64,000 bases of DNA, taken from assembly GCF_003952185.1 (NCBI RefSeq), contig NZ_RXFS01000003.1, positions 434,001 to 498,000 of the forward strand. The letters are read 5' to 3'. Position 1 is the stretch's first letter. Each line of letters starts with the position of its first letter. The translations under genes and the position numbers were made by a program. This document shows positions 47,550 to 58,350 of this stretch, one piece after another. This stretch comes from Variovorax sp. 679 (GTDB lineage: Bacteria; Pseudomonadota; Gammaproteobacteria; Burkholderiales; Burkholderiaceae_C). The notes beneath the pieces are model-generated. The model had not been told where the DNA came from, did not search any database, and saw only the letters and a list, made by a program, of their open reading frames with translations.

Positions 47550-48539
47550 ATGGCATCCCTTTCCCTGCGCAGCCCCCTGCGCCGCGCCCTCCTCGCTCTC
47601 GCCCTGCCCCTGGTGGCCGGCACCGCCTTCGCCCAGGCCTGGCCCGCCAAGCCGATCACGCTGATCGTTCCCTTCCCGCCCGGTGGCCCCACCGACGTGG
47701 CCTCGCGCATCGTGGCGCAGAAGATGTCGACGGCACTCGGCCAGAGCATCGTGATCGACAACCGCAGCGGCGCCTCGGGCACCGTGGGCGCGGCGGCTGC
47801 GTCGCGCGCGGCGGCCGACGGCTACACCTTCGTGACGCTGGCCACGCCCACGCTGCTGGCCTCGCATCTCTACGCATCGCCCGGCTACGACATCTTCAAG
47901 AACTTCACGCCCGTGGGCAGCATCTACGACCTGCCGATCGTGCTGGTGGTCAATCCGAAGTCGCTGCCCGACGTGACCGGCGTGCAGGGCCTGATCGCCA
48001 AGGCCAAGGCCGAGGGCGGCAAGCTCAACTACACGAGCGCGGGCTCCGGCAGCTTCGGCCACCTGACGACCGAGCAGCTGAAGACCATCGGCAAGTTCGA
48101 GATGCTGCACGTGCCCTACCGCGGCAGCGCCCCGGCCGTAACCGACCTGCTCGGCGGCCAGGTGCCCGCGATGTTCTCCGACCTCGTGGGCGTGCTGCCG
48201 CACATCAAGTCCGGCAAGCTGCGCGCCATCGCCGTCGGCTCCGGCCAGCGCGTGAGCCTGCTGCCCGACGTGAAGACGGTGGCCGAACAAGGCTTCCCCG
48301 GCTTCGACGCCACCTCGTGGGGCGGCCTGCTGGCGCCGGCCGGCACGCCGAAGGACATCGTCGACCGCATGAGCGCCGAGCTGAAGAAGGCGCTGGCCGA
48401 CAAGGAAGTGCAGGAGAAGCTCCAGAGCGTGGGCACCTTCGCGGCCTACCGCACGCCCGAGCAGACCGGCGTGCGCATGAAGGAAGACTTCGAGCGCTGG
48501 GGCAAGGTGATTCGCGACAACCACATCACGAACCAGTAG
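47550..48539 (+). CDS. Bug/TctC-family periplasmic receptor
   Basis: A 329-aa Bug protein with Sec signal (LLALALPLVAGTAFAQ). Family motifs: WPAKPITLIVPFPPGGPTDVASR (pattern) and IDNRSGASGTVGAAAASRAAADGYT (pattern). Encoded inside the degradation operon, it probably binds a dicarboxylate substrate of the cluster, but TctA/TctB subunits are absent here. AGGAAG ahead of ATG. Confidence 0.9.
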   Translation: MASLSLRSPLRRALLALALPLVAGTAFAQAWPAKPITLIVPFPPGGPTDVASRIVAQKMSTALGQSIVIDNRSGASGTVGAAAASRAAADGYTFVTLATPTLLASHLYASPGYDIFKNFTPVGSIYDLPIVLVVNPKSLPDVTGVQGLIAKAKAEGGKLNYTSAGSGSFGHLTTEQLKTIGKFEMLHVPYRGSAPAVTDLLGGQVPAMFSDLVGVLPHIKSGKLRAIAVGSGQRVSLLPDVKTVAEQGFPGFDATSWGGLLAPAGTPKDIVDRMSAELKKALADKEVQEKLQSVGTFAAYRTPEQTGVRMKEDFERWGKVIRDNHITNQ

Positions 48540-48580
48540 AACGCATAGGTCCGCAGGGCGACGAAACAAAGGAGACAGAC

Positions 48581-50533
48581 ATGACGCAGAAATACGAGAA
48601 CGACTACGGCACACCGGTGAGCGCGCCGTTCCGCCCCGCGTTGCCCGTGCGCAGCCTCGCCGACATCCGCAAGCTCGAGGAAACGCCGCTCGAGCAGGCG
48701 CTCAAGGTGCGCAGCACCTACGAGATCTTCCGCAACGCGGGCCATGCCTTCGGCGACAAGACCGCGCTGACCTTCCTGCGCACCGGCAACCCGGCCGACG
48801 AGCCGATCCGCTGGTCTTATGCCGAGCTGCTCTCGCGCATCCACCAGACCGCGAACATGCTGCACACGCTCGGCGTGGGGCCCGACGACGCCGTCGCCGT
48901 GCTGCTGCCCGGCTGCCTCGAGTACCACCTCGCGCTGTGGGGCGGCGAGGCGGCCGGCATCGTGCAGCCGCTGAACCCGCTGCTCACCGACGAGAAGCTG
49001 GTCGCGCTGATGACCGCCGGCCGCGCCAAGGTGCTGATCGCCTACGGCTCCGATGCCGAATCGGGCATGTGGTCGAAGGCCATGCGCCTGCGCGGCCAGG
49101 TGCCGACGCTCACCGCCGTGCTGCGCGTTGCGCCGCACGACGAGGCGCCGGGCGCGGCCGGTGCACTGCCCGAAGGCGTCGCCGAGTTCGACGTGCTGCG
49201 CGCCGCGCAACCCGACGACCGCCTCGTGAGCGGCCGCAACATCGCGCCTTCAGACATCGCCGCCTACTTCCACACCGGCGGCACCACCGGCGCGCCCAAG
49301 CTCGCGCGCCACAGCCATGGCGCGCAGGTGTTCACCGCATGGGCCAGCGTGCAGGTCGCGGGCATGAACGAGAACGGCATCTCCATCAACGGCTATCCGC
49401 TGTTCCACGTGGCGGGCGTGCTGCCGGCCTCGCTCTCGTCGCTGTCGGCGGGCGTGGAAGTGATCATTCCCACGCCCTCGCTGCTGCGCAACAAGGAGGT
49501 GCTGGCCAACTACTGGAAGCTGGTGGCGAAGTACCGCCCCACGTCGCTCTCGGCCGTGCCCACCGTGCTCGCCGCGCTGGCCAACGTGCCGCTGGACGGC
49601 GCGGACATCTCGTCGATCACCTACTGCCGCACCGGCGCCGCCGTGCTCGCGCCCGAGCTGGCCGCGCGCTTCGAGCGCCTGTTCGGCCTGCACGTGCACG
49701 AGAGCCTGGGCATGACGGAGATGGCCGGCATCTCGACCATCACGCCGCCGGGCGTGAACGGGCCCGCGGGCTGCGTGGGCTTTCGCCTGCCCTACATGCA
49801 GATGCGCGTGGTGGCGCTGGACGAGAACGGCAACGCCAGCGACCGCGAGATGCCGCGCGGCGAGCAGGGCATGGTGCTGTTCAAGTCGCCCAACGTGTTC
49901 TCCGGCTTCGTCGACCCGGCCGACAACGCCAAGGCCTTCACCGCCGACGGCTGGCTCGCCACCGGCGACCTGGGCTGGATCGACGAGGAGGAACGGCTCA
50001 ACCTCACGGGCCGCTCGAAGGACCTCATCATCCGCAGCGGCCACAACATCGACCCCAAGACCATCGAGGACGCGCTGGGCGCGCACCCGGCCGTGCAGCT
50101 GTGCGCGGCTGTCGGCGCGCCCGATGCCTACGCGGGCGAGCTGCCCGTGATCTTCGCGACGCTGGTGCCCGGCGCCTCCGCGACCGAAGAAGAGCTGCTG
50201 GCCTTCACCTCGGCGCGCGTGGACGAGGCTCCGGCGCGACCCAAATGGGTGTCGGTGATCGCGACCATGCCGATGACCAACGTCGGGAAGATCTACAAGC
50301 CCGAGCTGCGCGCAATGGCCGCGCTGCAGGTGGTGAACGCCGCCGTTGCCGAAGCCTGCACCGGACTGGGCGTGCCCGAGGCCGCGCGACCCGTCGCCAA
50401 GACCGAAGGCGAAAGCCTTGTGCGCGTGCAGATCGACGGCGCTGCGGCGGGTGCGCTGGCCGCGCCGCTGCAGGAGCGGCTGCAGAAGGCGCTGGAGCCC
50501 CTGCCCTTCAAGACCCGCATTGCGCTCGACTGA
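48581..50533 (+). CDS. AMP-forming acyl-CoA synthetase (PimA-like candidate)
   Basis: A 650-aa ANL-superfamily ligase. P-loop FHTGGTTGAPKLARHSH (pattern around 228), A5 region ESLGMTEMAG, and adenylate motifs ATGDLGWIDEEERLNLTGRSKDLI (pattern) with GHNIDP. The catalytic Lys region is KIYKPELR. Activates a carboxylic acid to its CoA thioester with ATP. GGAG 9 nt before ATG. An in-frame longer ORF overlaps the Bug gene and is not used. It is an alternative entry to the CoA transferase. Confidence 0.9.
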   Translation: MTQKYENDYGTPVSAPFRPALPVRSLADIRKLEETPLEQALKVRSTYEIFRNAGHAFGDKTALTFLRTGNPADEPIRWSYAELLSRIHQTANMLHTLGVGPDDAVAVLLPGCLEYHLALWGGEAAGIVQPLNPLLTDEKLVALMTAGRAKVLIAYGSDAESGMWSKAMRLRGQVPTLTAVLRVAPHDEAPGAAGALPEGVAEFDVLRAAQPDDRLVSGRNIAPSDIAAYFHTGGTTGAPKLARHSHGAQVFTAWASVQVAGMNENGISINGYPLFHVAGVLPASLSSLSAGVEVIIPTPSLLRNKEVLANYWKLVAKYRPTSLSAVPTVLAALANVPLDGADISSITYCRTGAAVLAPELAARFERLFGLHVHESLGMTEMAGISTITPPGVNGPAGCVGFRLPYMQMRVVALDENGNASDREMPRGEQGMVLFKSPNVFSGFVDPADNAKAFTADGWLATGDLGWIDEEERLNLTGRSKDLIIRSGHNIDPKTIEDALGAHPAVQLCAAVGAPDAYAGELPVIFATLVPGASATEEELLAFTSARVDEAPARPKWVSVIATMPMTNVGKIYKPELRAMAALQVVNAAVAEACTGLGVPEAARPVAKTEGESLVRVQIDGAAAGALAAPLQERLQKALEPLPFKTRIALD

Positions 50534-50576
50534 ACTTCTTCTTCGAGATTTTTCTGAAACCAAAGGGAGACAAACC

Positions 50577-51575
50577 TTGACCCATCCGACCTCGAACCGC
50601 CGCGCCCTGCTGTGCGCAGCCGCATCCGCCGCAGCCCTCGTTGCGCTGACGCCTGCACATGCACAGGCCCCCTACCCGAACAAGCCCATCCGCATGGTCG
50701 TGCCCTTCGCGGCCGGCGGCGCGACCGATGTGCTCGCACGCGTGATCGGCCAGAAGATGTCGGCCGGCATGGGCCAGCCCATCGTCATCGACAACAAGCC
50801 CGGCGCGGCCGGCATCATCGGCACCGACGCGGTCGCCAAGTCGGCGCCCGATGGCTACACCATCGTGCTGGGCCTGAGCAACTCGCTCATGACCAACGAG
50901 TTCCTGTACGAGAAGCTGCCCTACGACACGGCGCGCGACCTCACGCTGGTCTACCAGATCGCGGCGGCGCCGCTGGTGCTGGTGGTGCACCCGAGCGTGC
51001 CGGCCAAGACCGGCCCCGAGCTGCTGAAGTACGTTGTCGCCAACAAGGGCAAGGTGGCCTACGGCTCGTACGGCATCGGCGCATATCCGCACCTGGCCGG
51101 CGCGCACATGAGCCTCTCGACGCAGTCGGACATGAGCCACGTCGCCTACAAGGGCGAGGCGCCGATGATGCAGGACCTGATCGGCGGCCAGATCCAGATG
51201 GCGTATGCCAGCGCGCTGGTGGCCAAGCCGCACATCGACTCCGGGAAGATCCGCGCCATCGGCGTGAGCGGCGAGCGCCGCATGAGCACGCTGCCCAATG
51301 TGCCCACGCTGGCCGAGCAGGGCCTGAAGGACGAGGCCTACCGCGTGACCGGCTGGCTCGCCATCGCCGTGCCCGCTAAGACGCCCAAGCCCATCGTGGA
51401 CCGCATCGCCGAGGAAGTGCGCAAGGCCACGCAGCAGCCCGACGTGCGCGAGCGCATCGCGGCCATGGGCTTCGAGGTCAAGGAAAGCTCGCCCGAGCTC
51501 TTCGCCACTGCGTGGAAGGCCGAGCGTCCGGTGTGGGAGCGCCTGATCAAGCAGTCGGGCGCCAAGCTCGAGTGA
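50577..51575 (+). CDS. Bug/TctC-family periplasmic receptor
   Basis: A 332-aa Bug protein starting with TTG (50577) behind GGGAG, 8 nt away. Tat/Sec-like signal [24 protein letters not shown] (pattern), then [23 protein letters not shown] (pattern) and [18 protein letters not shown]. Second orphan Bug receptor in the cluster, 43 bp after the ligase gene and 49 bp before etfB. Likely recognises the same compound class as its neighbour. Confidence 0.86.
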   Translation: MTHPTSNRRALLCAAASAAALVALTPAHAQAPYPNKPIRMVVPFAAGGATDVLARVIGQKMSAGMGQPIVIDNKPGAAGIIGTDAVAKSAPDGYTIVLGLSNSLMTNEFLYEKLPYDTARDLTLVYQIAAAPLVLVVHPSVPAKTGPELLKYVVANKGKVAYGSYGIGAYPHLAGAHMSLSTQSDMSHVAYKGEAPMMQDLIGGQIQMAYASALVAKPHIDSGKIRAIGVSGERRMSTLPNVPTLAEQGLKDEAYRVTGWLAIAVPAKTPKPIVDRIAEEVRKATQQPDVRERIAAMGFEVKESSPELFATAWKAERPVWERLIKQSGAKLE

Positions 51576-51624
51576 CCCGCTTCCTTATTTCTTCTCTTCT
51601 TCTTCGTCATTCAAAGGAACAGCC

Positions 51625-52374
51625 ATGAAGGTTCTGGTCCCCGTCAAACGGGTCGTCGATTACAACGTGAAGGTGCGCGTGAAGAGCGACGGCACCGGAG
51701 TGGACATTGCCAACGTCAAGATGAGCATGAACCCCTTCGACGAGATCGCCGTTGAAGAAGCGGTGCGGCTGAAGGAAAAGGGCGTCGTGACCGAAGTCAT
51801 CGCTGTCTCCTGCGGCGATGCCAAGTGCCAGGAAACCCTGCGCACCGCCATGGCCATCGGCGCCGATCGCGGCATCCTCGTTGAAACCTCCGAAGAACTG
51901 CAGCCCCTGGCCGTGGCCAAGCTGCTGAAGGCGCTGGTCGACAAGGAACAGCCCCAGCTGATCATCCTCGGCAAGCAGGCCATCGACGACGATGCCAACC
52001 AGACCGGCCAGATGCTGGCTGCGCTGGCTGACCTGCCCCAAGCCACTTTCGCCTCGAAGGTCGAAGTCGCCGGTGACAAGGCCACTGTTACCCGCGAAGT
52101 CGACGGCGGCCTGGAGACCGTCGCGCTCACGCTGCCCGCAGTCATCACCACCGACCTGCGCCTGAACGAGCCGCGCTACGTGACGCTGCCCAACATCATG
52201 AAGGCCAAGAAGAAGCAGCTCGACACGGTCAAGCCCGAGGACCTGGGCGTGGACGTGAAGCCCCGCCTGAAGACCCTGAAGGTCGCGGAGCCGCCGAAGC
52301 GTGGTGCCGGCATCAAGGTGCCTGACGTTGCAACGCTGGTGGACAAACTGAAGAACGAAGCGAAGGTGATCTGA
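51625..52374 (+). CDS. etfB: Electron transfer flavoprotein beta subunit
   Basis: A 249-aa EtfB, AMP-binding subunit that carries electrons from acyl-CoA dehydrogenases to the ETF:quinone oxidoreductase. Start [20 protein letters not shown] and the [11 protein letters not shown] and [17 protein letters not shown] motifs are typical; the recognition loop [16 protein letters not shown] is intact. Adjacent to etfA (2-bp gap). Codon use here is less GC-strict (several gct, gtt), as in highly expressed genes. Confidence 0.95.
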   Translation: MKVLVPVKRVVDYNVKVRVKSDGTGVDIANVKMSMNPFDEIAVEEAVRLKEKGVVTEVIAVSCGDAKCQETLRTAMAIGADRGILVETSEELQPLAVAKLLKALVDKEQPQLIILGKQAIDDDANQTGQMLAALADLPQATFASKVEVAGDKATVTREVDGGLETVALTLPAVITTDLRLNEPRYVTLPNIMKAKKKQLDTVKPEDLGVDVKPRLKTLKVAEPPKRGAGIKVPDVATLVDKLKNEAKVI

Positions 52375-52376
52375 AC

Positions 52377-54297
<1,921 letters not shown>

Positions 54298-54324
54298 AGC
54301 CCTCCGCTCATTCGCATCCGGGGG

Positions 54325-54420
54325 CGCTCAGGCCGACGGGGTACCTTGCTCCGCGAATGTCCCCCGGCCTTCGGCCTCCTGCTTTATTTCGCTGCGCAAG
54401 GCACCCCATCGGCCTGAGCG
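54325..54420 (-). repeat. 96-nt structured inverted element, copy 1
   Basis: Two 25-nt arms (54325-54349 and 54396-54420) pair at 23 Watson-Crick positions plus two non-standard. Read on the minus strand the two are G-U wobbles (arm positions 13 and 19). Between them is a 46-nt core with GGCC-GAA-GGCC hairpin, AGCGAAAT and GGGGGACATTCGCGGA. It begins 27 nt after the nitronate monooxygenase stop and could also act as its transcript end. See copy 2 and findings. Confidence 0.9.
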
Positions 54421-54701
54421 TTGAGTGCCGCTGCTGACTGGCACAGCGCGGCTCACGAGGCGCACGTGCAGCAGCGCATTGCGGAAGCTGCATTTGTTGG
54501 CAGTCTTCGCGACTTCGTGCTGCAGCAGCGGCTGCTTTGCCGGGTTCTTCTCTAGAGTGAATGCCCCTGTCACTCGATACCCCGCCAAGGGGAGCAGAAA
54601 GGCCCACACACCAAGCCACCACCGAGATGTTTGAAGGCTGCTTGCCTCGCGGCAGGTTGTCGGTGCGAAAGCACTGATGCAGATGCGAGGTATCAAAAGG
54701 C

Positions 54702-54734
54702 GACGGCCAGGGTGTTACGAGCACCCCGGCCGTC
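54702..54734. other. Hairpin upstream of the 89-aa gene
   Basis: A 13-bp stem with one mismatch (GACGGCCAGGGTG with CACCCCGGCCGTC) and loop TTACGAG lies about 40 nt before the 89-aa gene start. It is not followed by a T run on plus. It may be a leader structure or a terminator remnant; unassigned. Confidence 0.5.
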
Positions 54735-54774
54735 TAACCAAAAACGTGCAACGACCTCTAAGGAGCGCACATCA

Positions 54775-55044
54775 ATGGCTACCAAGACTATAGCCCGGCC
54801 AACTACGCCGGTAGCTTCTGCAGAAACCGCCCAAGACCCGGCGGATCTTCTTGAAAACACCCTTACTCAGCTTGAAGCCCTCCTTTGGGTCTGCCATGGG
54901 GAAGAGATCGACTGGTGCAGCGGGGATGGACCTCGGCAGTTGAATAACCTGCTTTGGCTTGCGGCTGAGATGGCTCGGAAGGCGGGGGAGTTGTTTCAGG
55001 TGAGTGAGAAGGCGCGGCGTGAGGCGCCTGAGGCTGGCGGGTAG
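54775..55044 (+). CDS. Small protein of unknown function (island)
   Basis: An 89-aa protein with an acidic/amphipathic middle: DPADLLENTLTQLEALLWVCHGEEIDWCSGDGPRQLNNLLWLAAEMARKAGEL (pattern) suggests two helices with Cys/Trp between. No known domain. AAGGAG 10 nt before the ATG gives a good start; a longer in-frame ORF from 54631 lacks one. Such small proteins occur near mobile or defence loci, but no link is shown. 416 bp separate it from the nuclease gene. Confidence 0.6.
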   Translation: MATKTIARPTTPVASAETAQDPADLLENTLTQLEALLWVCHGEEIDWCSGDGPRQLNNLLWLAAEMARKAGELFQVSEKARREAPEAGG

Positions 55045-55460
55045 CGGCTGGGCTGTGGATTCCGCGGCCCGCCTGGGGACAGGTCCTTTGGGATGGGACG
55101 GCTGAAGCCTCTATGGTGGAGGGAACTCGGTTCGATTGAGTTTCGTGGGGCAGGGCTCGGTTAACAGCTATGTGTTCCACGCCGATCGTCGACAGACAAT
55201 GCGAGTATCCGCTTTGCAGGCGTTGCCTCCGGTCATCGCTGCGCAGTCGGTCGCCTGATTTCCGCCATTGAGCAGCACCTGACAAGCGACAGTTCTATGC
55301 TTGTTGAGCCGTAGTCCAACAATGAACTGCGCGTATTGAAGGCAAGCCTGAGTGTTAGAAACGGCCTTGTGCAAGATCGATACTAGGCGCGCCGAGTTCT
55401 ATCGCGTCATCGATTCCAGTTCCAGCAAGGCCTGTACAGCGCCAATCGAGGAGAAAAAGC
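55045..55460. other. Gene-free region between the 89-aa gene and the OLD nuclease gene
   Basis: This 416-bp stretch has mixed, lower GC. A minus-strand 68-codon ORF at 55168-55374 begins with TTG, lacks a ribosome-binding site and is Cys-rich; I do not call it. The nuclease gene's own GGAG precedes its ATG near 55448. Nothing else is supported. Confidence 0.5.
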
Positions 55461-57182
55461 ATGCCGCTCAAGTTTGTTTCCGCCGTCAACCATAGCGACG
55501 AGGCGGTTGCGTTCGGGCCAATAACCGTGCTCGTTGGCCCAAACAATAGCGGCAAGTCACAAACCCTGCGAGACCTGCGGGACTTCGCTTTGGGAGGTCC
55601 AGAGAGCGCGCTCACACTTTTCAAGAGCATTGATGTGATGATGCCCTCCAAGGAGGACTTTCGAAATCACTTCGATATCCTCCCTTCAAAACATTCGCCG
55701 ATGAACGAGAACGTTCTCGGCATAGCCGAGAGTCTTGTCAAGATTCACAGCGTAGAAAGCCAGATCGGCTGGTCGAAAACTGTGATCGAACACACCGACC
55801 TGAAGCACCGGCTTCAGTCGCTGGGAAGGTTTCTGATCAGTCATCTCCATGCAGGCACACGGTTCGAGTTGACCGCTCCGCAAGAGGCCTACGATCTAGA
55901 GACAGAGGGACCTACACACGCGCTGCAAGAGTTTTTTCGTCGACGCCTTGATGTGCAACCACAGCTGCGGCAAGCGTTCTCGGAAGCCTTTGGACGCGAT
56001 ATTGCGCTTGATTGGACGGCCATGAAGCGCTGGTACTTCAAGGTCGGCGACGCATTCGGCGACCTTTCCGAATCGATGGATAACCTCAAACAACAGCTCC
56101 GTACTGGGCAACTTCTCAAAGAACAAGGCGACGGGTACCAGTCGTTTGCCGGGATCCTCATGGCTGCGATTGTCTTTCCAGATCGCCCCCTTTTGCTCGA
56201 TGAGCCCGAAGCATTCCTTCATCCCAAGCAGGCGCGCGTGCTGGGCCAACTGTTGGGGCGACTGAGCATTGATCGCCCTGCACAGATCATTGTTTCGACC
56301 CATAGCTCCGCATTCATGTGGGGCGTTGTCAGCGAGAACGACAATGCCAACGTCCTGCGACTCAATCGCACGGCCGATACAACGTGCTACACCCAGGTGC
56401 CAGCCTCAACAGTGACAGCGTTGACGCGCACACCGCTTCTCTCAAGCCAGCCAGTCCTCGACTCGCTCTTCCATCAAGGAGTGGTCGTCTGTGAAGGCGA
56501 TCCCGATCGAGCGATCTATCAGTTCGTTGCGCACCGCACACTCGGCGGCAAGAGGGGCGAAGACCTGCTTTTTATCCATACGAATGGAAAGGGCGCTGCG
56601 GACACTCCTGTCCAGCTACTAAAAAGCGCCGGAGCGCCGGTCGCTGTCATCGTAGACATCGATATCCTCAACGCGAGTAGCCCGTTGGACAAGATCGTCA
56701 AAGCGTTGACGGGCGCCGCGATCCCGACGGAGCTTGAAAAGCAACGCGCCGAAATCGGGAAATGGGTGCTCCAGATGCCGGAAGATCAGTTTTTGCAGAA
56801 GCTGCTCGACGGCGTCAACGCATGGATCACGTCTCCTCATGCTGACGCTCGCTCATCCCGAAAGCGGCTCGAGAGCACGCTTAAGGCGACGACATCCAAG
56901 TGGGAAGTCGTGAAAGAGGTGGGCATCTCCTACTTCACGGGCGACCAGTTGACTGCGGTCGAGAGCCTCATCGAGGACCTCGCCAAGATCGGTATATTCG
57001 TCGTTCCCTGCGGAGAGCTCGAGCAATGGATCAATACCGGTGTGAGCAAGGGCAGAGAGTGGAATCGCAAGGCGCTTGAGAAGCTTCAGACCGACGGCTG
57101 CCCGACAGGGCTCGAAGCTTTCGTGCAGCGGGTCATCGATTTTTTATCGGGTCCCGCCGTTGCAGTTGTCCGCACCTCCTGA
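55461..57182 (+). CDS. OLD-family ATPase/Toprim endonuclease, standalone
   Basis: A 573-aa overcoming-lysogenization-defect type protein. SMC-like ATPase part: Walker A GPNNSGKS (26-33), a loose signature GYQSFAGILMA, Walker B PLLLDEPEAFLHP (about 243-255) and the His switch STHSSAF (about 279). Toprim part: VVVCEGDPDRAIY (about 342) and IVDIDILN (about 397), the Glu and D-x-D metal-site acidic residues. Such proteins are nucleases, several in phage defence (for example with a UvrD-like partner in Gabija, or alone). No partner gene is adjacent. GC and codon use are visibly lower than the neighbours, suggesting transfer. GGAG 8 nt upstream. Confidence 0.85.
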   Translation: MPLKFVSAVNHSDEAVAFGPITVLVGPNNSGKSQTLRDLRDFALGGPESALTLFKSIDVMMPSKEDFRNHFDILPSKHSPMNENVLGIAESLVKIHSVESQIGWSKTVIEHTDLKHRLQSLGRFLISHLHAGTRFELTAPQEAYDLETEGPTHALQEFFRRRLDVQPQLRQAFSEAFGRDIALDWTAMKRWYFKVGDAFGDLSESMDNLKQQLRTGQLLKEQGDGYQSFAGILMAAIVFPDRPLLLDEPEAFLHPKQARVLGQLLGRLSIDRPAQIIVSTHSSAFMWGVVSENDNANVLRLNRTADTTCYTQVPASTVTALTRTPLLSSQPVLDSLFHQGVVVCEGDPDRAIYQFVAHRTLGGKRGEDLLFIHTNGKGAADTPVQLLKSAGAPVAVIVDIDILNASSPLDKIVKALTGAAIPTELEKQRAEIGKWVLQMPEDQFLQKLLDGVNAWITSPHADARSSRKRLESTLKATTSKWEVVKEVGISYFTGDQLTAVESLIEDLAKIGIFVVPCGELEQWINTGVSKGREWNRKALEKLQTDGCPTGLEAFVQRVIDFLSGPAVAVVRTS

Positions 57183-57768
57183 TGCTCTCTAAATCTCACA
57201 AACTCGGTTGGATCGGAGGATCCGGCAGTTTTTAGCCACAAAGTTCGACAGAGGCGATGTCTGCTCCTTCGCGATTGAAGTCGGCCGATCCGTTCTACGC
57301 GAACGACTCATGTCAGTCTGAAGCGAACATCGAACGCAGTCATACCAAAGTTGACCGCTACCAACACCAGCCCTTCGGACTTCGGTTTCTCCAGCGCCCG
57401 TCTCTCACGAAAGCCCAGCGGTACGCCCCCGCACGCTCATCTGCAATCCGCCGCGGCGGTCGAACCGCCAACGTCACAGCCGCACTCATCGTGCGCAGGG
57501 CGTCGGGTGCTCCCCGCAGCGAAATGAAGGAGGAGGCCGCAGGCCGGGGGACATTCGCGGAGGGGAGTACCCGGCGCCCTGTGCACACACCCCGAAAGCC
57601 GCTCCAAAGGAGCCAGCCCCAGGCCGAGCGGCTAAGGAAACCCCCGATACATGAATGGTCATGGACCCCCTAGCATCGGTAACAGTTTCCCTGTCGAGGT
57701 GTATGGAACGCGTCCCGGCGTCCGCCCGGTGACATGGCGTTCGTGCGTGCCTCACTGACCATCCTGCG
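57183..57768. other. Gene-free region (island right flank, TRAP operon leader)
   Basis: This 586-bp stretch contains the second structured element (57491-57586) and the promoter side of the TRAP operon. An ORF at 57257-57673 runs straight through the structured element and is not believed. A short IR (CCGCCGCGGCGG near 57450) is also present. I see no gene. Confidence 0.55.
57491..57586 (+). repeat. 96-nt structured inverted element, copy 2
   Basis: Arms 57491-57515 and 57562-57586 pair over 25 positions: 22 Watson-Crick and three G-U (arm positions 5, 13, 19) on the plus strand. The 46-nt core matches copy 1 (reverse strand) at 43 of 46 positions; the arms match it at only 9 of 25. It faces copy 1, the pair enclosing 3.07 kb with the 89-aa and OLD genes. 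Confidence 0.9.
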
Positions 57769-58350
57769 ATGACAACTCCACCCGAGTCCGGCCCCACGCT
57801 GGACGCCGCCAGCCCCATTCCCCCCGACATCGAAGCCGCAGACGAACCGACCAAGGTTCCCCTTGCCATCGAGGACTGGCTCACGGTCATCATCATGGGC
57901 GCGCTGGCGCTCATCACCTTTGCCAACGTCATCGTCCGCTACTTCACCGATTCTTCCTTCGCCTGGACGGAAGAGTTCTCGGTGTTCCTCATGATCATGC
58001 TGGCGCTGGTGGCCGGCTCGGCCGCTGTGGCGCGCGACCGGCACATCCGCATCGAGTACTTCTCCGAAAGCGGCTCGATGGCGCGGCGCAAGCGGCTGGC
58101 GCAGTTCGGCGCGCTGATGATCGCCGTGCTCTTCACGCTCATCGGCGCGCTCAGCATCCGCATGGTGTGGGACGACTACCGCTTCGAAGAGACGACGCCC
58201 GGCATCGGCCTGCCCGCCTGGTGGTATTCGATCTGGCTGCCCATCGTGTCCTTCGGCATCGCGCTGCGGGCCCTGGGCCTCATGATCCGCCGCGGACGCG
58301 AGACGACGCACACTGAAGTCGAAGACAACAGCAAGGGCAACGCATCGTGA
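57769..58350 (+). CDS. TRAP transporter small permease (DctQ type)
   Basis: A 193-aa inner-membrane protein with four TM helices: WLTVIIMGALALITFANVIVRYF (pattern), FSVFLMIMLALVAGSAAVARDRHI (pattern), LAQFGALMIAVLFTLIGALSI (pattern) and WWYSIWLPIVSFGIALRAL. A charged, Pro-rich tail precedes TM1. The stop overlaps the next GTG start (GTGA at 58347-58350). No strong ribosome-binding site is visible. Confidence 0.88.
   Translation: MTTPPESGPTLDAASPIPPDIEAADEPTKVPLAIEDWLTVIIMGALALITFANVIVRYFTDSSFAWTEEFSVFLMIMLALVAGSAAVARDRHIRIEYFSESGSMARRKRLAQFGALMIAVLFTLIGALSIRMVWDDYRFEETTPGIGLPAWWYSIWLPIVSFGIALRALGLMIRRGRETTHTEVEDNSKGNAS

Larger units (their letters stand above)
54298..54774. other. Gene-free region (island left flank)
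   Basis: This 477-bp stretch between the nitronate monooxygenase gene and the 89-aa gene holds the first 96-nt structured element (54325-54420) and a separate 13-bp-stem hairpin (54702-54734). I see no supported gene. Base composition drops toward the right. Confidence 0.6.

Noticed and set aside
54325..54420. Integron attC site or REP element
   Set aside because: The arms lack GTTRRRY-type core sites and no integrase or RAYT-like gene is in the window, so neither name is justified.
55168..55374. Minus-strand 68-codon ORF, Cys-rich, in the island gap
   Set aside because: It starts with TTG, has no visible ribosome-binding site and matches no family I know; it may be a decayed gene end, but I cannot support it.
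57257..57673. Plus-strand 138-codon ORF
   Set aside because: It runs through the whole structured element copy 2 and has no family-like sequence, so it is taken as chance coding potential.
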